DNA of 64,000 nt from Sarcocystis neurona (Eukaryota > Apicomplexa > Conoidasida > Eucoccidiorida > Sarcocystidae). The position numbers and the translations under genes were made by a program. Below the pieces are notes generated by a model. That model saw only the letters and a program-made list of their open reading frames with translations. It did not search any database and was not told where the DNA came from. Below, piece by piece: positions 50,701 to 61,100 of this stretch. The stretch spans positions 1,763,186-1,827,185 of the forward strand of contig KL647292.1 in assembly GCA_000727475.1 (NCBI GenBank), in the 5' to 3' direction. Numbering within the stretch: position 1 is the first letter of the stretch; every line of letters begins with the position of its first letter.

Positions 50701-53700
50701 TTACTGCCGTGATTATCCTTCTGTTGTGTTCTTTCTGCGTTGCCTGTTAATGTCCACTACTCGTGGGGCTTTTACAAGCAGGGGTGCACACAATTGTATA
50801 TTTCCTTTCCAGGTTGTCGTTTCCTACATGTCGTCTGATCAGCGCCATACTAGTGCATCTTTCAGGCGTGTGACATCAGAAAAGCCTCCCAGAATTGTAG
50901 CTACCTATATCAACCCCTCGGAAAATGCGGCTCCTAAACATTGTCGTGCATTCCAAGAAGTCCGTCATTTTCTTGTCTCTTCCCACCTACTGACAACACC
51001 GCCGTGACGCGCTTACCTGCAGTAGTCGCACTACCTAGAAACACTCCAAGTGTTTCAATGCGACTTAGATACATAGAAGCGCTGACATTATACATGTATA
51101 GAGGCGTGCGTGATATTCTCAAAGACGCACACGTGTAAGCGTATAGACACATACGCACATAGTTGTCTCATACTTATTTGAGAAGGAGAACGAGAATATA
51201 TTGAGTTGTTCACTGACGCGAGACGCATGCCTGTATAATACTACGTAGTAGGGAACAGCGCAGAGGCACAGTGTGGGATGCACAAGTGCGCACGTACACT
51301 TGTCGATAATACTCCTCGTCTAGGACCGCCGTGGTGAGTCTCTGGATTGAATTTGCGTCTTACGCATATTCACGACTGTTAGAGTAGTTCACTTAGGATG
51401 AAGAAAAGAGGGGGAGGAATCAATGCCGGGCCAGACCTTTCCTCACCGTGTTTCCTGTAGTGTTCTTGACAGAACCTCTCTTCCTTGTCTTGTCCCAATT
51501 CACGCGTAGCTTCTTATGATAGTAATACGAATTGTACTACTAGTAGGACAAAAGGGTAGCAGTATAAGTGGTAGTAGGAGTCATAATCCATCCGTACGAC
51601 GTCACGCCGACTGTCTAGTCATAGTACCGGTGATTCACGAGTAAGCTGCTTACCTGTGGAGTACGGTTGGAGGCGAACTCATGTGAAATATTTTTCTTCG
51701 TGCTTGTTACTTTGCAGGAGTGGAAAGTCAAGACGAGAGGGAGCCCCAACTTCGGTCTTTCTCCATTAGAAGAGCTCCCGCTTTACAACTTCTCTCTTGC
51801 ACAGGTGTGCCCTAATAATACATTTTCGCGTACACGTACACATTTATCTACCTAATCAACGGCGTCTACCACGTATGCATACATACGTATATATGTATAC
51901 ATGTAGGTACACGTATATACGTATACCTTTGTATGCTCGTGTATATCTCCGTGCGTAGTACGCACATATATGCCTGGTTCCACCAATGCGCATATTCGAC
52001 CGTGCGTGCACAGGCTGAGCCATAAAAAAGGCAGATGGTTGCCTTTGCCACTGCTTGTACGGAATCTTTTCTCCACTTAAGACATGTTTTCAATCTTGAA
52101 GAAACTGTCATCACTTATCATCACCATTTGCTGAGTACTTACCTTCGTAAGTCCAGTACCTTCAGTAACTCTTCCTCACGATCATAAATGTGTCACTACG
52201 AATGTACCCATTGTTGTCTTCATATACATTTGTATGTATATATATATATCGTCTGTATCAGTTGGATATCTTCATGTGTGGTCACCCTCGTTTGTGGGCA
52301 TACGTATGCACACATCCGGATACGACGTCAGTGTATGTAGTCTGGTCCATATGTGTATTTTTGTGTATAAGTGTCTATCTACTTATTGTTGCTTTCATCT
52401 GCCTACCTATAAACGCGTGTACATCTCTCTATCTATCTCTCTCTCTACATATATCTATATATATATATATATATATATATGAGATCAGCGTCATCCGTAG
52501 ACATATATATACATATGTATGTATATATATACATATATGTATATATATATATATATCTATGTACGTACATATCCTCACCCTCACTCTTCAATAAGACGAC
52601 AGTGATAAACGATCATCAGTATCAGAAGATCAGCATTACTACCACCATTTGCATCATCGTTTTCCTTCTTCTCTACGTGTACAAGCCCTTGCACTTTTTC
52701 TTTGTAGATGATGCGGGATTTGTGCTGCGGATGGAAGTTGGAGAGCAGACTGTGGTGATTTGTCCTCCCGGTAAGCAGCGACAAAAGCTTTTTCCTTTCT
52801 TCTCGGCATATTAAATATATTTTGAACGCAATAAATCCACGCCATCTTCACTCGTCTGCACAGGCTGCCTCGCGGCACACAACGCGAATGTCTACGGATC
52901 AGGACGTAGGTTGCGATGCCCCATAAAAAATTCAGCTCTAGATAGCATCGACTCCACTTCCGTACGTAATATGAATAGAAAAATCAATACACACGCATAT
53001 GGAAATACACATATGCGACATACAGTATTACATACAGATATACACAGAATAGCAAAAGTAGAAATGTCTACGCCTATACATATATATATATATATATGTA
53101 TATACATATATACATAGATATGTAGACATGTACATGGGGAGATGCATGTATGTAGCTACAGAGAAAACTGTGATGTCAGAGTATGATTAGTCAATATACA
53201 CAGGTGACGAGTATACGTGGCACGCAGGCAGTCACGTGTACGTACACACATGACATGAAGTCACTCTCGCGACCACAGAAGCCACATACGCATCTCTATG
53301 CTAACACATACACTATTAAATACAATTTAACGTACATTTGAAGAGGACGTTCTTATCAAGAACACGTTTACTTCGGTTTTCGTGACACCTGCGTGTGTGC
53401 CCGGGTGTGTACTACTGTTACTGCTATAGGACGATACAGCCCCACATCTTCGGTGTGTCGAGCCGCGATCCACGCGGGGAGTTTGGTGAGACGCTTTACT
53501 ACTTGCTGGAAAGTGATTTTTGCTGCTGCATTGACTTCTACTATTTCCTTCGGTTCTTTCTATTTTCGTCTTCTTCTCCCTCTTTTCCTCCATCTCTCCT
53601 TGCTCTGCTTTAACGCTGAAGTCTCTTTTTCTCCCCTTCTTCTCTCACTTTTTCCTCATGTCTTCCTCCCGATTTCTCTCCCTTTTGATGTGCTTCTGCT

Positions 53701-53948
53701 TCTGCTCCCTTTTACTTTGTTCTGTTGTTTTATCAAATTCATTCGCTCTTCAAATGCGATTGAAAAAAATTCAGACAAACGAAGGCGGAGAAGTCGTGGT
53801 AAAGGCGGGGCCGCAGCAACCGCTTTTTCATGGCACTACGTCAAACGGGGTGGTATCCGAGAAAAGTGATTCGTACGTCCGATCGTTCGAAACTTTCTCT
53901 GGCGTAACCTCCACGGAAAAGCAGCAACACTTGCCCGACGAACTATGA
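41705..53948 (+). CDS. SR1/PxSR-like secreted adhesive protein (CCp3/LAP1 family), about 32 exons
   Basis: Signal peptide (ATG 41705, core [20 protein letters not shown]), two PLAT/LH2 domains, LCCL, two SRCR, LCCL, pentraxin/LamG-like, then two LCCL, ending PDEL-stop. This order is that of apicomplexan scavenger-receptor-like LCCL proteins, secreted surface proteins of sexual/sporogonic stages in Plasmodium. Exons read by eye: 41705-41917, 41999-42088, 42147-42430, 42504-42626, 42871-43102, 43144-43314, 43545-43693, 43758-43826, 43894-43962, 44180-44221, 44296-44362, 44433-44494, 44619-44696, 44835-44842, 44912-45110, 45182-45264, 45346-45445, 45977-46241, 46639-46690, 46764-46908, 47493-47612, 47704-47793, 47892-47993, 48073-48216, 48748-48860, 49684-50230, about 50814-50960, 51718-51804, 52708-52770, 52864-52905, 53430-53485, 53775-53948. 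Phase fits at nearly all junctions. It fails at 41917/41999 and around 50230-52708, where small exons may be missing. No transmembrane segment seen. Confidence 0.92.
41880..43314 (+). other. Two PLAT/LH2 domains of the SR1-like protein
   Basis: First copy: [14 protein letters not shown], then [48 protein letters not shown] and WLYDC. Second copy: [49 protein letters not shown] and [11 protein letters not shown]. Both show the beta-sandwich pattern of PLAT domains (xVxIxLxG, DLGxLxxIxI, W followed by aromatic-Cys). Such domains bind lipids or protein partners. Confidence 0.85.
43545..43962 (+). other. LCCL domain 1
   Basis: Three exons encode [45 protein letters not shown] and SFSFFMYRS. These match the LCCL pattern: CPxxC, V-G-x-Y/H-x-SSIC-AA-HAG, GGE-V-V, and a C-terminal aromatic strand. 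Confidence 0.88.
44180..46080 (+). other. Two tandem SRCR domains
   Basis: Domain 1: [52 protein letters not shown] and HSLDVAIQC. Domain 2: [46 protein letters not shown] and EEDVVVGC. Cys spacing follows scavenger-receptor Cys-rich domains. Several motifs form only when predicted exons are spliced, including WGTVC (GC-AG intron) and VMCLGPE (8-nt exon), which is strong support for the exon model. Confidence 0.87.
44835..44842 (+). other. Predicted 8-nt micro-exon
   Basis: GAGTGATG between acceptor TTTTGTCCAG and donor GTAAAC. It joins GCA-G (exon ending 44696) to TGT (exon starting 44912), giving A-G-V-M-C-L-G-P-E. It both repairs the reading phase and completes the conserved SRCR pattern VxCxGxExSLxxC. 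Confidence 0.75.
46140..47518 (+). other. LCCL domain 2
   Basis: Four exons encode [48 protein letters not shown] and FGPYARSFLVSVA, a full LCCL domain with CPxxC, Y-x-D/S-S-x-ICxAA-HxGV and GGE motifs. Confidence 0.9.
47704..49810 (+). other. Pentraxin/LamG-like (concanavalin fold) domain
   Basis: Encoded by six exons: [74 protein letters not shown] and [20 protein letters not shown]. The sequence (V/F-T-L-x-M, H-V-x-V-x-F, K-x-F-V-D-G, G-D-I-x-x-L-Q-I-F, L-S-x-E-Q-I) is typical of pentraxin/LamG-type lectin-like folds. Confidence 0.85.
49978..50960 (+). other. LCCL domain 3
   Basis: [60 protein letters not shown] and [10 protein letters not shown], then a donor GTAAGA at 50231. The C-terminal strand is probably the segment after the acceptor near 50813 ([20 protein letters not shown]), but its phase does not match directly. 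Confidence 0.82.
51718..53948 (+). other. LCCL domain 4 and C-terminus
   Basis: Five small exons encode [70 protein letters not shown] and [10 protein letters not shown], then a stop at 53946-53948. This is a complete LCCL domain close to the C-terminus, with only about 20 residues following it. Confidence 0.88.
52440..52565. repeat. TA/TACA microsatellite in SR1 intron
   Basis: TA runs at about 52455-52480 and 52503-52557, within the intron preceding exon 52708-52770. Confidence 0.9.
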
Positions 53949-55189
53949 TTTACAATAAGAAGCCGCGACGTGGTACGGACACACATATCAGAACAGTGTG
54001 TCTTTTTTTTCTTTCACTTCGTTATCTTCTGCTTCTGCATGTTACTTTCTCCTTCTGCTTGACGTTCTTCAAATGAAAAAGTATACGTCTGCTTGCCCCA
54101 AGATTTCTACAAAATTGCTCGACTTTTTCTCCCCGCCGGTCACACCAATACAGCAGAATAACTAATGCCTTGCTGCTTTCCGGCGCTTCCCCGCAAGAAC
54201 CTAATTGTTGCACACAACCGTGTATGCTCATACATTTGATGTGGAATATATATATATATATATATATGGATACGTATGGATGTGGGTAAAGGTCGCATTC
54301 GGATAATTTTCCCTCTACAGCGTACTGAGATTGAGGCATGAAGATGCCAGAGAAGTCTTCTCATCTGCTTTTAGAGCACGCCAAAAGTAGTTCTACCGAT
54401 AACAAACGCCGTTGCGGGAGATCGACCACAACGAAAGCACAACGCATTCTTCACCATCATGGTAAATTACGTACTTCTTCCCGCTGACGTCCTCGTGGAC
54501 GACACCGAAGAACAGGAATAACATATATGTATGTGACTGCATTCCAACAAATTCAACGTCTTTCGAAAGTGGGAATAACACGGCCCTGAGCCAGAATTAC
54601 ATTTTATATAAAAATCGAACTTCATTTCTCCTGCCAGACCGCAGGAAGAAAAGTCGACTTCCCACCGATCGTTGCCAGAACGCAAAATTCTAGCAGCAGC
54701 CAACAACGAATCTTTCCTATCCCACTCTTTTGGGACTGCCTCCTGCGGATTTTCCTTGAAATCGTCAAAAAGCTGAATCGTCAAGCACCAGCCCTGCCGC
54801 GCACGGGGCACGCACACGCTCACGGCCGCCGTAGCTTTTTCACAATTGCCTATGAGTTGTCACGTTCATATCAGTACATACATATGCAACCGTGTATACA
54901 TATATATGTTATCTACAGATGTGTACGGACATGAGCATCCACTAGGTGTGAAGCAGCACACCACTGCTGCAGAACAAATAAAATACGGAAAAACCAGAGA
55001 GGACGACACCGAAAACCACTTTATTCGCAGTCTCGGTCTGCGGCTGAAACACAGGAGGCTGTGTTTCAGCCTCCTTTTTCTTGCGGTACATTCTTGACAC
55101 AAATTCATGCACACGGCTGTCTCCCACTTCTGTGCTTTCTCGATTTTCCGGTATGAAAGCCACCTGTTCCTCCGTTTATATTCTTTGTC
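53949..55189. other. Convergent intergenic region between SR1 and USP
   Basis: Contains a TA run at about 54246-54267, a hairpin (listed separately) and two minus-strand frames with protein-like sequence: 54823-54467 (QLFDDFKENPQEAVPKEW) and 55163-54995 (STEVGDSRVHEFVSRMYRKK). They may be USP 3' UTR, alternative 3' exons or a small separate gene. No family was recognised and no exon model is proven. Confidence 0.4.
55042..55071. terminator. Perfect 11-bp stem hairpin in the convergent intergenic region
   Basis: GGCTGAAACAC (55042-55052), loop AGGAGGCT, then GTGTTTCAGCC (55061-55071): a perfect inverted repeat followed on the plus strand by TCCTTTTTC. It sits between two convergent 3' ends. 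It could be a processing or termination structure, or simply a chance or palindromic relic. The type label is tentative. Confidence 0.35.
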
Positions 55190-58100
55190 TTAAAATGCGC
55201 CTGTCCAGTGCGGCTCGTCTTGCTTCAACCGATAGAAGAGCATGTAGGCATCCGAAGAGCTGCAGGCATCTGTAGCGACAATAGAAGCCAGCAAACGGTG
55301 CACGCAGGCACGGGCAGCATCGACACTCTCCAAGGGTCAATCTGCAAGGAGACCTAAGACGAAAATAAAATCTTTTTTCCTCTTTCTCTGTACATATATA
55401 TACATATACACGCATACTTCTGTGTGGTGTATACCACCACCTAGAATAATTCTGTAAACTACTGCTATGGAGGACAACAGGCCTGCGATAACGCGTGCAA
55501 GGAACTGCCTTTTTGTTAGCAAATACAGGATAGTAAAGTATGCGCCTGCAGGTAAAACACCACGCTGACGTGTAGTCGTCTAAATTAACCCACAAGAGGA
55601 CATGATGCCCGTGTACGTGAGTGCAGTATTGCGCACCCCATACATTCACTATATATGCCCGCAAATCTTTTTGTGAAGGACGCTTCAGCGAATTCGTTCG
55701 TACGGCCGTTGTACTGAGGTGATGTGGAAACACGAGCGCGTATCACAGCAACCGGAACACACAGAATGACGAACCCTAAGACGTTTCCACTTGAATTTTG
55801 GAAACCCGCAGACGTACGCGAGTCAGAAAAAGGAAGACACGATATTCACAGAGAGACAGGCTCACAAGCAAGCGTCGGCGACACCTCACAAAAATGCTGG
55901 CTGCATCTTTTTCTACCCCCGACGGTGGACTAGGTAGCTGACGGCAAACTTACGCTCATGAACGGCTTGAATCCAGGAGTCGTTGAACTCGTACCTATAA
56001 GTACAAACACATTGGGAAAATGAATTTCAAACTTGGTTTGAAGCAGCAAGCACAGTCGGCAGCACAACGCAGATCGTTGCCATGCATACGTATGTGGAAA
56101 TACACACATACGTGTAGAAAGCTACGCATGCGTATATCCACAGCTATACGGGCTACACGTCTGATGATCTACAAAGTGCTCCGTGCTGCCGTCCTTCACG
56201 CTCCACATGCACGAGTATGGCTAGACGATTCTTTCGTCTCACGCCTTATCCACTACTTTGAAACATGCAAAAATCTGCATCCTGTGTTTTCCGAGAGATT
56301 CGGAATAGTTGTTACACTTCCCAGATGTAAACGCGGAGTTATTTCAACTCAGACGTAGGCGCAGACAAGCTGTTATAATGATATATATATATGCACATAT
56401 GTATACGTGCGTATATAAATACACGTAATTGTTTGCACATCAACAAGTTCTGCTACTTGGGTGGTCAGCAGACACGGTAGGTGTTCACCAAACATGGCAC
56501 ACGGGGGCGCAGCTTGAATACCCACTCATACCTACAAGTATATATATGTATTCCTATATACGGGAACTTGTGATGGATGAATAGGCGAAGAATTTCAGAA
56601 GACAAGAACCACACTATACCAGTCGAACAAGATGGCAAGTGCACTAGCTCTTCAATATTGAAGAAACGCAGACTTGCGTACTAACCAGCGTCCTCTTAAT
56701 TTCACATAGGCGTAGTAGTGACCCCCTCCGAGATCTCCCGAGTGGACGTTGACGCTGACGAGTTCATATAGCGGCTCGAAACCGGGCTGCGGGAGAAAAA
56801 GAAATGAACAAGACAGCAACAGCAGCCGGTACGCACCTACAACAAGTAACCAGCAGCAACGGCAGCGGCTCATCAGCGGCAGCCGCACACGACCAACACC
56901 GAGCACGTAGCGGCAGCTGAAGAACATAAAAACGCGGGTAATCAGGACCTGCAGCAGCAGCAACACCAAACGACCAGCGGACGGGCAGGACTGCGCACAA
57001 AGGCGGATAACCCGCATCATGACAGCAGCAGCACAGCAGTAGCTGATAACAACAGGTGGCCCCCAGGGGCAGCAATGCAAAAAGAGAGAGAGCACTTCCC
57101 AGATGAAGAGGCAGATCTAGTGCGCCGCGTTTCAAAAAGAGTCTGACGCAACACTCCCTGCTCCTCTTCCTCTCTTTCCTGCAACAGCGGCAGGCAGGAC
57201 CAGACAAACATCTGGGAACTGTCCTCGAACAGTGCAACAGAAATCGTTAAACAGCTTACAAAAAGTAATCATCGATAAACAGGTAACAGTGATGGTCTGC
57301 TCTTGACGGGACTCGTGCACAGCATCCACATGTGAACATTCACATGAGGGGATAGTCGGAACATACAAAATAATATATGCATATATATATATATACACGT
57401 ACACATATGTATACATATATGTATGCACACATATATTCGTATACACAGATGGATACGTAGACAAACAGATTAGTATACACACGCATAAACGTCGGTACGC
57501 GTGACGGAAGATACGTACATCTTCACAGAGATCAACAGGTACACGCATACGTATCATCGGTCGCCGGACTTTGCTACTGACAGCGCTGGTATGCGTCTCC
57601 CGTTGCCCGGAGACGGAGAGGGGCACGTTGTGATGGAAATGTTCGTCGAGCCCATCGTGAAGAAGAATTCACGCGGGCGTCTGTGCGACTAGACGTAAAG
57701 ACGCACACGACCACCTCGACGACCACCTCAACGAGGAGCGATGGGGCAAACAAGTGGCGCGGGAGAAAACAGAACGCTACTAACCAATAAAAGAGAAGCT
57801 CGCGAGAGTCTTTTAAAAGAATGTAAAAAAGAGAACACCAGCACCGTAGGGAAGAAGATTTGACAAGTGGACCCTTCTAACACTCCAGCTGCGTATCACT
57901 GCACGAATTTGGTAAACAGAAAGCCGCAGGGAACGGCAGCTTCTATTGCTTTTTTTGTAGCACAGGGCAAGAGTGTATCAAGAAATTGCAGAGCTGATCC
58001 ACGGCGCACAACTCTTAATACGCGCCACGTGCAAAAGCTTTCCTCACCACCTCTCACCAACATCAATTTTGCTCTTCTTCGCAGCAACCACATACCTCAC

Positions 58101-61100
58101 TACCGCAGACATACGCACACCTACATATATATATATATGCGGTGCTGGACATCACACACGTCCTCACTTTATATATATATATATATATATATTGAAGTTT
58201 GACACCGATAACTACATGAGAAGACACATTTATGTTTATATACCTCGATGTTTAACACCAACAATTCCATCTGCCCATACAAACATACATATGTGTGTAC
58301 ACACCATTTAGCTGCTGTAGGTTTCTCATGCAAGTACTATAGATATACATGTACCTGTAACGTCTGCGTTTAGGTAAACACACAGAGAAATACGGAGAGA
58401 ACCGCAGTCGCTAGACAGTCCGTGAAGAGGCGAGGAGACGTCTTACGTTCTGGGCGCGCATTATTGCGAGGCTTTCAGGAAGAATGTATGGCTTCATGTC
58501 GAGGTAATCTCCCGCTGCAGCAATCCCAGAAACACCTTGTTTTCCTTGATATTCGTCAAACAACTATCAAATATAAAAGTTCTATTTGTAGAACCATCCC
58601 ACGGAAAAATACATATGCCTGCGTAGTTGGATCACGTGTGTGAGTCTAGCTTGACTACACACACATGCAAATATATATATGTAAACGTACGTATGTGTAC
58701 ACACATATACGAGCACGAACAGCAGTGATATTACTGTACTTCAAACACACACACACACACACTCACACACACGTATGCATACACATCGCGAATGATATCT
58801 TGATGCGGGGCTTTTCCATACATTCGCACATACGTATTGAGGTAAAACAAACACATACGTTCGTCTCCGTCTAAATATCCACAAGTAGAGGCTCTAACGC
58901 ATGCGTACATGGACACATACATACATATATATATGTATATATAGTAATCTTCCAGTAGAATCGTGGGTGCAAATCCAAGCATTTAATATATATATATATA
59001 TATGAACGCTCTATCTACCCGCAGATTGACTATAATGTACTCGTGTCTGTTTCCCTCGATGTAAAGATGTAAGACCACGACACGCATCTGTCTGTGTGTC
59101 TTCTTTTTCTCTCTGTACGTATTTGTAGACATCGCTTTTTCCTGAAAAAAAAGAGAGAGTAGTCCACCTCCATGCAGAAACTGACGAACCCTTTCCTTGC
59201 CCCTTCCCCCGGCTGCGGCGTTTTCTCTTTCACAAAGACAAGTGCTGTCCGCTGGTGTTTTGGCGTATGAGAGAAAGACACACGTCTGTTTTTGCTCCTC
59301 CTAATCTTCCGTGAGAGAAGAAAAAGACAAGTCGCTCACTTTTGAACGGGAAAGTCACTTTGGTGCCAATCTTCGCCCGGTTCCAACGACTGAAGAAACA
59401 AACAGCGCGCAGCAGCAGGACCGCGCTAGAAAAAGAAACATGCTCTCTCTGTAAGAGTTCTCCATCTGGAGCTAATTCACTTCTCCCGCTCTTCTTTCCT
59501 TTCCCTTTTTCTCTGTCTCTGGATACAATCATATATATATATGTCAGCCTGTGCCTTGCGCGTTCCATGTACCTTTACAAGAAGGTACATGTATGTATGT
59601 ATTAATTCAACGATAAAGGCGATGCACAAGGATGTCGCACGGGAGAGTGGAAGGGGGAGTGAAAGAAAGAAACGTCGTTCTTGCTGTCTCTATGTCACTC
59701 TGTTTCTCTTCCCTTTCTCTCATACATTTCGTGACTGGGGAGCGTCTTGTTTGCAGACACACGCACATCGTCGTTAGCTTGTAACTGATATATATACGTC
59801 GGCAGATACCTCACGACTTATCCATACGTGTGTAAGTTCTTACATGCACAAACAGATGCACGATGAAGGGAGACGCGCACCCACGCAGCACGACAGTGAG
59901 AGAAGAAAAGAATCTTTCTCTTCAGTACAGAAATGGCAATCGCACCGGTCTAAAAACTTGGGTAGATGGCATCCTACATACACATGCACTCATACATAAA
60001 GTTACTCACGCACATATACATATATATATATATTTATATATTTATATGTGTACGCGTATGGGTACACTGTTAGCTGGGGGGAAGATTCGACCAGTATTAG
60101 AGAAGACTGCTGCAGCCGCCACTGCTGTGGAGCGAGCGACCATCCTGGTGTTGCTTCTTCTTTGACTGTTGCTACTTGTGCTGTATTATCTCTCATCGGC
60201 AAAGGCTGCTGCTTCTTCGTTTCCACGACGCTGCTCTTCTTCTGCGTCCCCGCCGCCTACGTGTGACGGCTGTCTTGCTTCTCTTGTCTGCACGGCGCTG
60301 CGGCTGCTGCGCTGCTGCTGCTTCTCTTCTTACAACGCCAGTTCGTCTGCTGCCTTCGCCGTTGCAGTTCCCTACGAACTACAGCCCTTTCCTTTTCTCT
60401 CTTTTCCTCCTTTTCGACGTTCGCCTTGTTCTTCTCATTCACAGGGCGAGAAATACCTGATATTGTGAAAGCGTTTGAGGTGCAGAATGAGAGTCCGAGG
60501 AATCTTCCACAGATCCAGTTTTTTGAACGCCTGGACATGTTCTTTGCAGGAGCTGCAGTACCTGCGGAGTGTTGCCAAAAAAAAGGAAAGGGACAGAGGG
60601 GGGGGGGGGAAGGAACAGTCAGAATTTTTCTTTGCTGCGCCGTTTTTATTCTCTCCGCACACGTTTTTCTTCTTTGTTCCTTCTCCGACTCTTTATTCTG
60701 AACTACTTTGTCCGCGTGGTGCCAGCTACTTGCGTGGACAGGTGAAACTTGCAAAACGGTGCCCGTCTATCGTCTGTCGAAATTGAAGAAGAAAAGACGA
60801 ACAGAAGTCGTCCTGTTTTCCTTCCACATCCACCTGCAGCCTACCGTAAACGAGCGTCGCCTACTCCCCTCCACATCCCCACGTATAAACACCCAGGCAT
60901 TACTTGCATGCGTACGTAGATCCCCCCACACAGAAGAGCATACACTCATACACACAGGCACATACACATACATCTGTATCACCGGTGTTCACACATACAC
61001 ACGTGCAGACATATATACATATACTTGTATGTACATCTATACCATCGGCGTTCACACATATATGCGTGCAGACACATATACATATATATATTGTAGTGAG

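Noticed and set aside
57132..57626. Minus-strand frames between USP exons 58447 and 56786
   Set aside because: The two USP exons join directly in phase and give a continuous USP motif order, so no exon is needed there.
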